Assembly: GCA_015061285.1 (NCBI GenBank)
Contig: SUWW01000001.1
Coordinates: 124,001 to 188,000, forward strand
Reading direction: 5' to 3'
DNA: 64,000 bases
From: Bacteroidales bacterium
GTDB taxonomy: Bacteria; Bacteroidota; Bacteroidia; Bacteroidales; Marinilabiliaceae
Below the pieces are notes generated by a model. That model did not search any database. It saw only the letters and a program-made list of their open reading frames with translations, and was not told where the DNA came from. The translations under genes were made by a program, and so were the position numbers. Positions 26,264-34,065 of this stretch are shown one piece after another (positions within the stretch are counted from its first letter, which is position 1; each line of letters starts with the position of its first letter).

Positions 26264-28294
26264 TTAGCTTTTCAATCCATCCGTAAATATTTTCTTATCT
26301 ATCGTTGTTTCTTCTCCATTTTCAAACTTGGTTATTTTCCATGTATTGCCGTCTAAAATTGGCAAATAGAAAATATGCTTCGTCTTTTGTGAACAAACTT
26401 TATAACAATCTTTTATGTTGCGAACCTTAGTTTCGTATTCATCTTCGCTGATATTGAGTGATGATGATTTATTCACGCTTTTCACCTCGAAAATATGAAT
26501 TCTGCCCTTTTTGTCTTTCATGACAAAATCGGGATATGAAGCATGAATGCCATCGGAGAAATACTCATATTTTATTTCGGAATTCAACGGGAAATTCTTG
26601 CCCCATAGGAATTTGTTATCCTGCAAAAGGTGGGTTTGCCCAATACTACTTTGCCGAATATCTTTCAACACCTCCGCCCACTTCTTTTCGGCTTCGCTGT
26701 CGAATGAAAACTCATCGGCGACTTCATCATTTTCTTTTCTATACCAAACCCAATCATCAAGCGTAAGTGTTTTTTCGGTTTCGTTGTAGCAACTGCCGTA
26801 CGGAAAACTTACTGGCTCGCAGACCTCCATACTCTTTTCATAATCAGTTATGTAGGAGTGATATTTCTTCTTAATCTCGCCAAGATTTTCGACACACAAA
26901 CGCCATTTCTCGTATGTATCGGCATACTTGTAGCAAATATCTTGGATTTCGTTTTCTGTCTGTGAGAGATTGCGGTACATTTCAAAAATGTTTCCTCCAG
27001 TTAATTTTTCCTTTTTGCCTTCAAGTATGGATTCTACATCAATATCGTTGTTGATTGTTTCGACTTTCAGTTTTGTCGGAGTTACGCGTATTTCATTTTC
27101 AATATCGTAATTGCTAAATAGATTGACTTGTTTAGGTAGCCCTGCCTCTTTTGGCTTTATGCCCCATATCCATGCAGTTGAAGCCAAATCTTGTGCATCT
27201 TTGGGTAATCGCTCAAAGTCCAACAGTCGTGGGTTGCGTCGAACACGTCCCATAACTTGCTCGTCGAGCTGCTTGCTTTGTGTATCGCGCACTTGATAGA
27301 GCATACAGGCACGCGGAATATCCCAACCTTCGCTGATGACCATCTTGAAAATGATGACCGAAATGCTCGATTCTGTTCCTTTCATGTACTCTTTCCACTT
27401 CGATACTTTGAGTTTGTTCAAACCCGAATCGTTGGTGCGGCATCCTTTGCCCGATTGGTCGCCAGTGATGTAAACCCATTTCAAATCTTGGTGTTTCGTG
27501 TTGTTGAGCGTTGGGAAAATGTTGTTGTTCAATTCTTCTTCGGCTTTGTCCTTATTGGAAATCTGAATGATGAAACACGGATTCACACGCAACTTGTTGG
27601 TGTAATCGGCCTTGATTTCCTCGAATTTGTCAAGGGCTGCGTCAAGCGAATCAGTTTCGGGCTGAAACTCCACCTGTTTTATCAATTTTGCTTCTTCGGC
27701 ATCGGCGTTTGAAATCTCTACATCGGGCAACTGTTTGCGCGACAGTTTCGGCGTTGCGGAATAATTGATGACAACCGAGAAAAAACTGCCTAATTCATCA
27801 AGGTTGGAAGTGGCAATATGACATTCGTCTTTTATGACAAAAATGGATTTCCCCGCTGTGCCGCCACTTAGCAAATCGCCTGTGGTTGTTTGCAGAAAAT
27901 TCAGAAACGTGCCTTCTTCCTTGAGTTTGCTTTTGTCTTTGTAAAGGTCGCGAGGCAAGACATAGACATTGTAGTCTGTTGGGATGTATAACGAACTTTC
28001 GCCGCTTGTCTCTGAATTTATCAGGTACGGATTGAGTTTTGGAAATGTGCCGTTTTGCGCCAATGCACAAAAAGAGTTGTAGTTCTGCTCCGCCAATTCA
28101 CTTTTCGAAAGCGATGAAACCAAGAAGACGACATTGTTTTGAATGGCGAGAATACGATTCATAAAATCTGCCATCATGTACGTTTTGCCGCTGCCGGTAG
28201 GAGCTTTGAACGTGTATTCTTTCTTTCCTTGCGAAAGTACAGAGACCATTTTGGTCACCTCACGATTCTGTAAATCTTTAGCTTCCTGCAACAT
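26264..28294 (-). CDS. Type III restriction enzyme, Res helicase-nuclease subunit
   Basis: The 676-residue protein is a superfamily 2 helicase with Walker A APTGSGKTYMM near residue 40, motif II DECHIA near residue 152, a motif V-like region EGWDIPRA and motif VI QVMGRVRRNPR. A C-terminal PD-(D/E)xK-like nuclease is suggested by YPDFVMKDKKGRIHIFEVKS (about 610-630). In type III systems Res translocates with Mod and cuts DNA between head-to-head unmodified sites. It is shorter than most Res proteins (often 850-1000 residues), chiefly at the N-terminus. It starts three bases after the mod stop codon. Confidence 0.88.
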   Translation of the reverse strand: MLQEAKDLQNREVTKMVSVLSQGKKEYTFKAPTGSGKTYMMADFMNRILAIQNNVVFLVSSLSKSELAEQNYNSFCALAQNGTFPKLNPYLINSETSGESSLYIPTDYNVYVLPRDLYKDKSKLKEEGTFLNFLQTTTGDLLSGGTAGKSIFVIKDECHIATSNLDELGSFFSVVINYSATPKLSRKQLPDVEISNADAEEAKLIKQVEFQPETDSLDAALDKFEEIKADYTNKLRVNPCFIIQISNKDKAEEELNNNIFPTLNNTKHQDLKWVYITGDQSGKGCRTNDSGLNKLKVSKWKEYMKGTESSISVIIFKMVISEGWDIPRACMLYQVRDTQSKQLDEQVMGRVRRNPRLLDFERLPKDAQDLASTAWIWGIKPKEAGLPKQVNLFSNYDIENEIRVTPTKLKVETINNDIDVESILEGKKEKLTGGNIFEMYRNLSQTENEIQDICYKYADTYEKWRLCVENLGEIKKKYHSYITDYEKSMEVCEPVSFPYGSCYNETEKTLTLDDWVWYRKENDEVADEFSFDSEAEKKWAEVLKDIRQSSIGQTHLLQDNKFLWGKNFPLNSEIKYEYFSDGIHASYPDFVMKDKKGRIHIFEVKSVNKSSSLNISEDEYETKVRNIKDCYKVCSQKTKHIFYLPILDGNTWKITKFENGEETTIDKKIFTDGLKS

Positions 28295-28297
28295 AGC

Positions 28298-29950
28298 TTA
28301 CTCCTCCGTCTTTTGTTGTTCCAGGTACTTTTGCGTTTTATCGAAGTTGCCACAAACCCACTCGATTTTCTCCTTTATGTTTGCAAACTTCTCTTTGCCA
28401 TAAAGCGTTTCGTCTATCACATCGAAAGGCGTTTTGCCTTCTGTCCATTCAAAGTTTGAAACGCTCTCTATTTCATACACATCGAGGTTACCGCCGTAAG
28501 GTTTGTTTTTCTTTATCCACTCAAAATCTTTTGTGCCGTCGTAGCACTCGCCAGTCATAATGCGTTTGAGGCGTTTGCTTGTTACATCGTAGGCAATGCC
28601 GTTTGGCGTGGTGTCGGTCTTTTCGTTGAGCTGGCAAAGAATGAATGTGCGGTTGCCTTCGGGTGTTTTCTCATTGAGCAAATCACCTTCTTTTGCCTCG
28701 CTGCGATTGAGGTCGAGAACGGCGTGACCTGTTGTGCCAGAACCTGCGAAGAAATCAAGAATTATTGAATCGTGTTTTGTACTTAATTCAAAAACTCGTT
28801 TTATCAAATAAGTAGATTTTGGGTATGCAAAAATGCCAGAACCTAAAATATCTTTCACCGATTCTGTTCCTCTCTCATTTACAAACTCTTTCTCATCCCA
28901 AATGCTGCGTTGCATCTTAGTCGTTTTCCTGTATTTTTGGACAATCATATAACCTCCATTTTGGTTTTCCTTGCCAAAAATCACTTTGTTTAGATTTTCT
29001 CTTGCCTTTTCTTCTTTTCCCCATCTCCAAACAGTTTGAATACCTTGTGAAATAGCAGGTAAAACCTCAATGCAGAATTGGTCGTCCTTTTCTAATGAAA
29101 TTTCAAACAAACCATTTTTATCTTTTTTGTTTGGATTTAGATAAAAAGGATAGAAAAGATTGGGACGGTTTTTGTCGTTAAATTTCACATTTCGGTTTCG
29201 CAATTCCATAAGATTGAAACCTCCAATCTCATCTGAATATTGAAAAATTTTTTCTGCATCGTCAATTGGATTTAGTTCATATTCGAAAATATTCTTTGCA
29301 AATATTATTAGATATTCATGTTGAATCGCAATTCCTCCATAATCCCGTCCACCTCGGTTATTTACTATTATTGAATTACTTACAAAATTACTTTCCCCCA
29401 TTACCTCATCAAACAAGCACTTCACATACGCTTGATTCTTGTCGTCGATTGAGCAGAAAATTACACCTTCGTCGGACAGCAATTGTTTTGCAAGCGTCAA
29501 ACGAGGATATAGCATTGAAAGCAAATTGTCGCGCGTGATGGCATTGTTGTAATTGGTTGCGGCAAACTCGCCCATACTGTCTTTGCCGTATGGTGGGTCA
29601 ATATAAATGACATCAATCTTGCCGCGATATTGAATCAGAAGATTTTGCAAGGCTTCGTAATTGTCGCCTATAATAAGTTTGTGCGTAGGCTTGCTGTCGT
29701 CGGTATGAAACGAGAGGGCTTCGTTTTTCTTGAAATACTTAATGGTGTCGCTCATCTTTTCGAGCCGCTTGTCGAAATGGAGTCCAGTGCGCTTGTAGGT
29801 AGTACCGAGTGCCGCAATGTTGATGGCTTCGTCGAGTGAGTCGGCATTGTTGATGAGTTTGATAAGCAAATCGGCGTTCGTTTGCTCAAGGATTTTGTCC
29901 GAGACACGTTTTTCTATCTCGGCAATCAGCGTTTGCTTGGTTGCATTCAT
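28298..29950 (-). CDS. Type III Mod-like adenine DNA methyltransferase
   Basis: The 550-residue protein is a beta-class N6-adenine methyltransferase: the catalytic motif DVIYIDPPYGKD (near residue 115) comes before the SAM-binding motif ILDFFAGSGTTGHAV (near residue 400), the order typical of type III Mod subunits. The region between them is the likely target-recognition domain. It methylates one strand of an asymmetric site and guides Res, whose gene follows after three bases. A 22-codon frame ends four bases before its start, and a palindromic leader lies upstream. No simple repeat that would cause phase variation was seen inside the gene. Confidence 0.92.
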   Translation of the reverse strand: MNATKQTLIAEIEKRVSDKILEQTNADLLIKLINNADSLDEAINIAALGTTYKRTGLHFDKRLEKMSDTIKYFKKNEALSFHTDDSKPTHKLIIGDNYEALQNLLIQYRGKIDVIYIDPPYGKDSMGEFAATNYNNAITRDNLLSMLYPRLTLAKQLLSDEGVIFCSIDDKNQAYVKCLFDEVMGESNFVSNSIIVNNRGGRDYGGIAIQHEYLIIFAKNIFEYELNPIDDAEKIFQYSDEIGGFNLMELRNRNVKFNDKNRPNLFYPFYLNPNKKDKNGLFEISLEKDDQFCIEVLPAISQGIQTVWRWGKEEKARENLNKVIFGKENQNGGYMIVQKYRKTTKMQRSIWDEKEFVNERGTESVKDILGSGIFAYPKSTYLIKRVFELSTKHDSIILDFFAGSGTTGHAVLDLNRSEAKEGDLLNEKTPEGNRTFILCQLNEKTDTTPNGIAYDVTSKRLKRIMTGECYDGTKDFEWIKKNKPYGGNLDVYEIESVSNFEWTEGKTPFDVIDETLYGKEKFANIKEKIEWVCGNFDKTQKYLEQQKTEE

Positions 29951-29954
29951 AGAT

Positions 29955-30023
29955 TTATGCTTTTTCAGCGTTCAGCCACTTACCGATGAATGCAGGTACA
30001 CAAACAAATACCTCAAAGGACAT
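29955..30023 (-). CDS. Possible leader peptide upstream of mod
   Basis: A 22-codon frame (SFEVFVCVPAFIGKWLNAEKA after Met) ends four bases before the mod ATG. Its start lies in the loop of one of the two alternative leader hairpins, and part of its coding sequence forms that hairpin's stem. This could couple translation to leader structure. It could equally be a chance frame in a dispersed repeat. Confidence 0.3.
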   Translation of the reverse strand: MSFEVFVCVPAFIGKWLNAEKA

Positions 30024-30165
30024 AAAGAAAGCGCGAACTTCCCTTATTGAGCTCTGAGGTATTTGGCGTAACCCGCAATCACAAATAAGTTCCGTCCACG
30101 CTAAGCGTGAACGTTCACTGAACTTATTCGTGTGACTGCACTTCTAATCGCCAAATTTTCAGAGC
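30005..30165 (-). promoter_or_regulatory. Structured mod leader with mutually exclusive stems
   Basis: On the minus strand 30165-30149 (GCTCTGAAAATTTGGCG) can pair with 30068-30051. Inside that loop 30135-30121 pairs with 30091-30079 (TCAC..AATAAGTT arms), capped by the hairpin CACGC-TTA-GCGTG (30109-30097). Bases 30065-30055 can instead pair perfectly over 11 bp with 30015-30005. The outer stem and this one share the same strand, so only one can form. The spacer 29951-30295 holds this element and no convincing gene besides the leader frame. It may be a leader switch or a palindromic mobile repeat. Confidence 0.5.
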
Positions 30166-30295
30166 ATCTCGAATAAATAGCAAACGCGTATTTATAATAT
30201 GTTATATGTTTCTGTTTATCTCATTCCGTGAAATTTGAAAAATCGCGTGAAATTACTAAAAATAGACCAAAGGACAGATTGCTTTCAAATAACAT

Positions 30296-31171
30296 TTACT
30301 CCTTCAAGCATCCGATGGGTACAACGAAAACACCATCTTCCTTTCTCTGGTAAGCGAAGTCGCCTACTGCAGTTAGAACCATTAGAAAAGATGGTTTGCA
30401 CATTTTATCAGTGTCTATTTTATTGGCAAGTGATATTAATGTTTTTGCACCTTCGGCAATGAGTTGCTCGCCTCCAAGTTTTATTTCTATAAGGCCATAT
30501 TTGCCATTTCGCAAATGAACTACCGTATCGCACTCTAACCCACTTTTGTCCCTATAGTGAAAGACCTCGCCATCTATCGCATCAGCATACACACGTAAAT
30601 CACGAACACACATGGTTTCAAAAAAGAGGCCCATAGTCTCTAAGTTACTTATCAAATCTTGTGGTCCGAGGCCTAACGATGCGGTAGCAATAGAAGGGTC
30701 TGTGTAATAGCGTGTGTCACTTGTTCGAATAGCTGTTTTTGAACGCAGATTAGGATTCCAAGCGTGCATATCCTCAATAACAAATATTTTTTTCAGAGCA
30801 TTGATGTAGCTATACACAGTATCTTCGTCAAGAGTGCTATGGTCGTTTGTTAGCATATCGGCTCTAATTATTGATATTGCGGTTTGGCTACCTTGTTGTC
30901 GAGCGTATGAGCGCATGAGTCTTTTGACCCTTTCCGTATCGCGAACGATTCCATCTACTCTGGAAATATCGGCATTTACAACTGCATCAAAATATTCAAA
31001 AGCTCGTTCAAGTGCAATATCATCACTCTGTAATACAGCTTTAGGCCATCCTCCTCGACAAATCAAATAGGCAATCTGAGTAAGGTCGAATAGCATTTTA
31101 CATTCGCATTCGGTAATTTGGCTTAATTTTATTCGGTAATATGGCTTATTTCCATTCGGCAGTTTAGCCAT
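30296..31171 (-). pseudogene. DUF4143 ATPase missing its AAA domain
   Basis: Complete proteins of this family have an N-terminal AAA ATPase of about 170 residues with a Walker A motif, then DUF4143. Here only the DUF4143 part is present (from LTQIAYLICRGGWPKAV near residue 30 to the end), with its nuclease-like tail YRDKSGLECDTVVHLRNGKY and LIEIKLGG. The first 20 residues are encoded by a 23-bp tandem repeat, and no ATPase sequence precedes it. I infer a 5' deletion that joined the gene to the repeat array. Residual expression from an ATG within the array (31171) is possible. Confidence 0.75.
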
Positions 31172-31237
31172 TTTTTATTCCGCTATTTGGCTTATTTCTA
31201 TTCTGCAATTTGGCTTGTTTCTGTTCGGCAATATGAC
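31109..31237. repeat. Minisatellite: 23-bp unit, 5.6 copies
   Basis: Five full units start at 31109, 31132, 31155, 31178 and 31201, with a partial sixth at 31224. The consensus is TTCGGYAATTTGGCTTATTTNTA with up to five differences per unit. The unit length is not a multiple of three, so gain or loss of a copy would change the frame of anything translated across it. There are no spacers, so it is not a CRISPR array. Confidence 0.9.
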
Positions 31238-31277
31238 GCCGCTTATTAGATAATTTGAATTTTTTGCGTGTTTATCA

Positions 31278-31341
31278 TCACTAACTAAATAAAAATGATA
31301 GAATTATATGGTCAGTCGATTGATTTCGGCTGACCTTTTTT
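31278..31341 (+). repeat. Copy B: composite boundary repeat
   Basis: The right part (31308-31341) is an exact 34-bp copy of the pfp terminator region (26191-26224). The left part (31278-31300) is an exact 23-bp copy of 33062-33084. Copy B therefore carries both halves that copies A and C carry separately. It retains the terminator hairpin. Confidence 0.9.
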
Positions 31342-31380
31342 GGTGCTAAGCCCTAATTATGAATACATTATTGTATATAT

Positions 31381-31412
31381 AAAAAAAAACTCTCCACTAT
31401 CCCAGTGGAGAG
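31381..31412 (-). terminator. Hairpin with T-run on the minus strand
   Basis: CTCTCCACT (31390-31398) and AGTGGAGAG (31404-31412) form a perfect 9-bp stem. On the minus strand it is followed by nine T residues. No minus-strand gene reads into it from the right, so either a small untranslated transcript ends here or it is a displaced terminator. Confidence 0.75.
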
Positions 31413-31422
31413 ATCCCCCTTT

Positions 31423-31443
31423 TGTATCATGCATTATGATACA
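31423..31443. promoter_or_regulatory. Operator-like palindrome TGTATCAT-n5-ATGATACA
   Basis: A perfect 8-bp inverted repeat with a five-base spacer lies about 300 bases before the PadR start codon. The remaining bases to 31680 are AT-rich with no gene. The half-site shares the TGATACA word with the site overlapping the PadR promoter. Confidence 0.35.
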
Positions 31444-31686
31444 TGATACTTTTTTCTAATGAGCACGTTTGCTCGACTACTTTTCCCTTTCTATTTTATA
31501 ATTTGTTAACAAACATTTAACCATTACAAATTTACATTTTTTTACAAATAAACAACCTCATAAAAAGAAAAATCTTACTTATACCATTTCAAAAATCTTA
31601 CAGCAAACAATCATACACCACTAACCTTTTGACTATAAAGACAATAAACTCGCAAAACAAACATCTATTATACAAATACACACTAC

Positions 31687-31723
31687 TATGTATTGCATAA
31701 TACTATGTTGATACATATATTTG
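31687..31723 (+). promoter_or_regulatory. PadR promoter with overlapping inverted repeat
   Basis: TATATTTG (31716-31723) matches the -7 box. Just upstream and touching it, ATGTTGATACAT (31705-31716) has the ATGT/ACAT arms usual for PadR operators, and a wider pair TATGTAT (31687-31693)/ATACATA (31711-31717) brackets it. This suggests autoregulation by the PadR protein encoded next. Confidence 0.55.
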
Positions 31724-31750
31724 CCGATGTTCAACCAAATGTTAATAAGC

Positions 31751-32089
31751 ATGAATACAGAAAACGCCCAATCGCAAATGCGCAAAGGAATGTTGGAGTA
31801 CTGCATTTTGCTTCTATTGCAGCGAGCACCAGCTTATTCTGCTGACATCATAAAGCAGTTAGAGCAAGCAGACCTCATTGTGGTAGAAGGTACGCTCTAT
31901 CCACTGCTTACGCGACTGAAAAACTCAGGATACATAGGTTATGAGTGGCAAGAGTCACTTTACGGTCCGCCACGTAAATATTATAACCTTACAGAAAAAG
32001 GAAAAGAATTTCTCAGCGTCCTCGACCAATCGTGGACTAACCTTGAAAAAACTGTTAACATACTACGTAATACAAACCCAAACAATTAA
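31751..32089 (+). CDS. PadR-family transcriptional regulator
   Basis: From ATG 31751 the protein has 112 residues, the usual size for the short PadR class; the TTG at 31721 lies inside the promoter box. The winged helix includes MRKGMLEYCILLLLQ, VVEGTLYPLLTRLKNSGYI and GPPRKYYNLTEKG, all hallmarks. PadR proteins are ligand-responsive repressors. The downstream PspC-domain gene begins six bases after the stop, the standard PadR/PspC arrangement in Bacteroidota, so it is the likely target along with its own promoter. Confidence 0.93.
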   Translation: MNTENAQSQMRKGMLEYCILLLLQRAPAYSADIIKQLEQADLIVVEGTLYPLLTRLKNSGYIGYEWQESLYGPPRKYYNLTEKGKEFLSVLDQSWTNLEKTVNILRNTNPNN

Positions 32090-32095
32090 TCAGAT

Positions 32096-32944
32096 ATGAA
32101 AAAGAATATAAACATCAACATGTTCGGCACAATCTACTCTATAGACGAAGATGCATGCAAACTATTAGAGGAATATATAGCCGACATTAAGCATCGATTT
32201 AGCCAACAAGATGGTGGCGAAGAAATAGCCGATGATATTGAACATCGCATTGCTGAATTGCTTTGGGAACGCAAGGAAGCTGGTGTGGAAACAATCGATA
32301 TTATGACCATAAAAACCATCTTGAAACAGATAGGTCAACCTGAGCAACTGTCGGAAAACGAAACGACAAGCAACGATGCAGCGCAAAACGAGTCGGAAAC
32401 TGACAAGAAAGAAGGCAAAGAGAAGAACAAAACAGCACGCAAACTCTTCCGCGATTCACAAGACAAAAAACTTGGTGGCGTACTTAGCGGTTTGCGATAC
32501 TATTTCGGTGCTAATGATATTACATTGATTCGCGTGCTATTTGTTGTTGCGTGTCTTACAGTTCCTCTTCCGCTTGGCTTAGTATATATAGTTATGTGGA
32601 TAATTACACCAGAAGCTCAGACTGCACGAGATCGACTTCTGATGAAAGGCGAAGAGATTACACCCGACTCACTTGAAGAGGAGATTCAAAACGAACAAAA
32701 GCGTGATGGCGAGACTTCAGGAAAGGATGGCGAAGATGACAATCAAGACAAAAAAAGGAAAAGCAATCGAACAAAGAAAATCGTTTTATTGCTTATAGTA
32801 TTGGCATTTGCGATGTGGTGTACGCCTATTGCTTCCATTCCGTTTATATTTCATTGGCCTTTGCCTTTTGTCAGTGGCACCATAATGTTCTTAGTGTTCG
32901 TTTTATTAGGCTTTCTTGTGTATAAAATAATTAAATCGCGATAA
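32096..32944 (+). CDS. PspC-domain membrane protein
   Basis: The 282-residue protein has an N-terminal cytoplasmic region with acidic helices (about 1-110), a PspC domain (RDSQDKKLGGVLSGLRYYFG then two hydrophobic segments, about 118-180), a charged linker and two further membrane segments near the C-terminus (about 223-280). PspC-type proteins act in envelope-stress responses. Co-transcription with the PadR gene suggests induction when PadR is released by a membrane-related ligand. Confidence 0.88.
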   Translation: MKKNININMFGTIYSIDEDACKLLEEYIADIKHRFSQQDGGEEIADDIEHRIAELLWERKEAGVETIDIMTIKTILKQIGQPEQLSENETTSNDAAQNESETDKKEGKEKNKTARKLFRDSQDKKLGGVLSGLRYYFGANDITLIRVLFVVACLTVPLPLGLVYIVMWIITPEAQTARDRLLMKGEEITPDSLEEEIQNEQKRDGETSGKDGEDDNQDKKRKSNRTKKIVLLLIVLAFAMWCTPIASIPFIFHWPLPFVSGTIMFLVFVLLGFLVYKIIKSR

Positions 32945-33061
32945 ATCAATAGCTATAGTTACGCTGCAAAAAGGAGAGGTTGTACGTCTACAAAAGATGT
33001 ACAACCTCTTATTGCTGCTATTATTTGAGTGGTGCGTATAATTGCCTGGAAAATTTTGCCC

Positions 33062-33119
33062 TCACTAACTAAATAAAAATGATACGATTACGCGGCCGGT
33101 CGATTAATTTTGACTAACC
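33062..33119. repeat. Copy C: diverged boundary repeat
   Basis: Bases 33062-33084 match 31278-31300 exactly over 23 bp, and 33085-33119 align with 31301-31335 at roughly 65 percent. The hairpin of copy B is damaged here and there is no T-run. It lies directly before the RecA-like gene, ending nine bases before its ATG. Confidence 0.8.
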
Positions 33120-33127
33120 GAGATTTT

Positions 33128-34006
33128 ATGTTTATGCCAAGTCCACAGAGAATAGTCATTCCTACGCCATTGCTCGCCTTCAATTGGTTGGCTGGTGGCG
33201 GCATCGCATCGGGCGATGTGGTGAGCGTTGTGGGCGAAACATCGTCGGGGCGAACAGCGCTGCTACTTACGATATTGGCAAATGCGCAGAAAAGTAACCT
33301 CGTCGCGGCATATATCGATTGCGAAGATGAATTTCTGTCGACCATGGCGCGTCAGTGTGGCGTCGACGATAATCTTATATATGCCAAAGCGCAATCGAGC
33401 GAAGAGGCGCTCGATGTTGCCAAACGCCTAATAAATAGTGGCTCTGTAGATATTCTTGCTATCGACAAAATGTACTCGCTCCTCTCAAGCAATAGCGTCC
33501 TCGATGCCGCAGACGTCTTTCGTAAAAACTTGAAACACCTTGCCAATATTGCTCGCGAGCGACACGTTGCGCTAATCTTTTCGTTGCCATACGTACTTAT
33601 GCCCGAAAATAGCGATGCTCCAGTCGAATGGTGGGCTTTGAATATTGGCGCAGAGGACCATCGCATCTGCTTGCGCCATCCGCGTTACGCTAATGATACT
33701 CTTTTTTGCGATGTTCATATTTATAGTAAATATGTTCGCTATCAGCAGATTAACTCGTCTGTTGCATTTGTTCCTTTTGCATATCAAACGTCTTGGGAAT
33801 TATTCTCGTTAGCTGTTAGTTGTGATGTAATACGTTATGAATCAGGTGTGTATAAGTATGATTTTGCCAGTCTTGCAACATCGCCAGAGCAGTGCATCGA
33901 TATAATCAATAAAGACAAAACGCTCTTTGAACAGCTCTCGAACGACGTTCAAATAGAGTTCAAAAGTCGTTGTCTAAAATTGAAGCATCGAGATTTATTG
34001 CTTTAG
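33128..34006 (+). CDS. RecA-like paralogue with altered Walker A motif
   Basis: The 292-residue protein aligns by eye with the RecA core. IPTPLLAFNWLAGGGIASGD matches the ALGxGGLPxGR entry, GETSSGRT stands where RecA has GPESSGKT, AAYIDCEDEF matches AFIDAEHA with the catalytic Glu kept, and VDILAIDKMYSLL matches VVVDSVAAL with the Mg-binding Asp kept. The P-loop Lys is Arg, and the RecA loop 2/Gln194 region (INQ...TTGGNALKFY) is replaced by FSLPYVLMPENSDAPVEWWA. The N-terminal helix of RecA and its acidic tail are absent. It is therefore probably not a recombinase; it may bind DNA, nucleotide or RecA without normal hydrolysis. It stands alone, 59 bases before a GH16 gene, with the repeat copy C as its upstream region. 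Confidence 0.75.
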   Translation: MFMPSPQRIVIPTPLLAFNWLAGGGIASGDVVSVVGETSSGRTALLLTILANAQKSNLVAAYIDCEDEFLSTMARQCGVDDNLIYAKAQSSEEALDVAKRLINSGSVDILAIDKMYSLLSSNSVLDAADVFRKNLKHLANIARERHVALIFSLPYVLMPENSDAPVEWWALNIGAEDHRICLRHPRYANDTLFCDVHIYSKYVRYQQINSSVAFVPFAYQTSWELFSLAVSCDVIRYESGVYKYDFASLATSPEQCIDIINKDKTLFEQLSNDVQIEFKSRCLKLKHRDLLL

Positions 34007-34065
34007 TCGTCGATAAAAGAAGCAACAATATTGTACTTTCGCGCAAACGAAACAAAACTACCCGA

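Noticed and set aside
26264..31171. Type I restriction or BREX/DISARM-like defence system
   Set aside because: Only a beta-class Mod with DPPY before the FxGxG motif and a helicase-nuclease are present, with no specificity subunit or further BREX/DISARM genes; type III is the simplest reading.
31109..31237. CRISPR array
   Set aside because: The units are directly abutting 23-bp repeats without spacers and vary by up to five bases; no cas gene is present.
33128..34006. Canonical recA of the organism
   Set aside because: The P-loop Lys, the Gln194/loop 2 region and both terminal domains are missing, so it cannot be the housekeeping recombinase.
33970..34065. N-terminal extension of the GH16 frame
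   Set aside because: It overlaps the RecA-like gene and would bury the signal peptide that begins at 34066.
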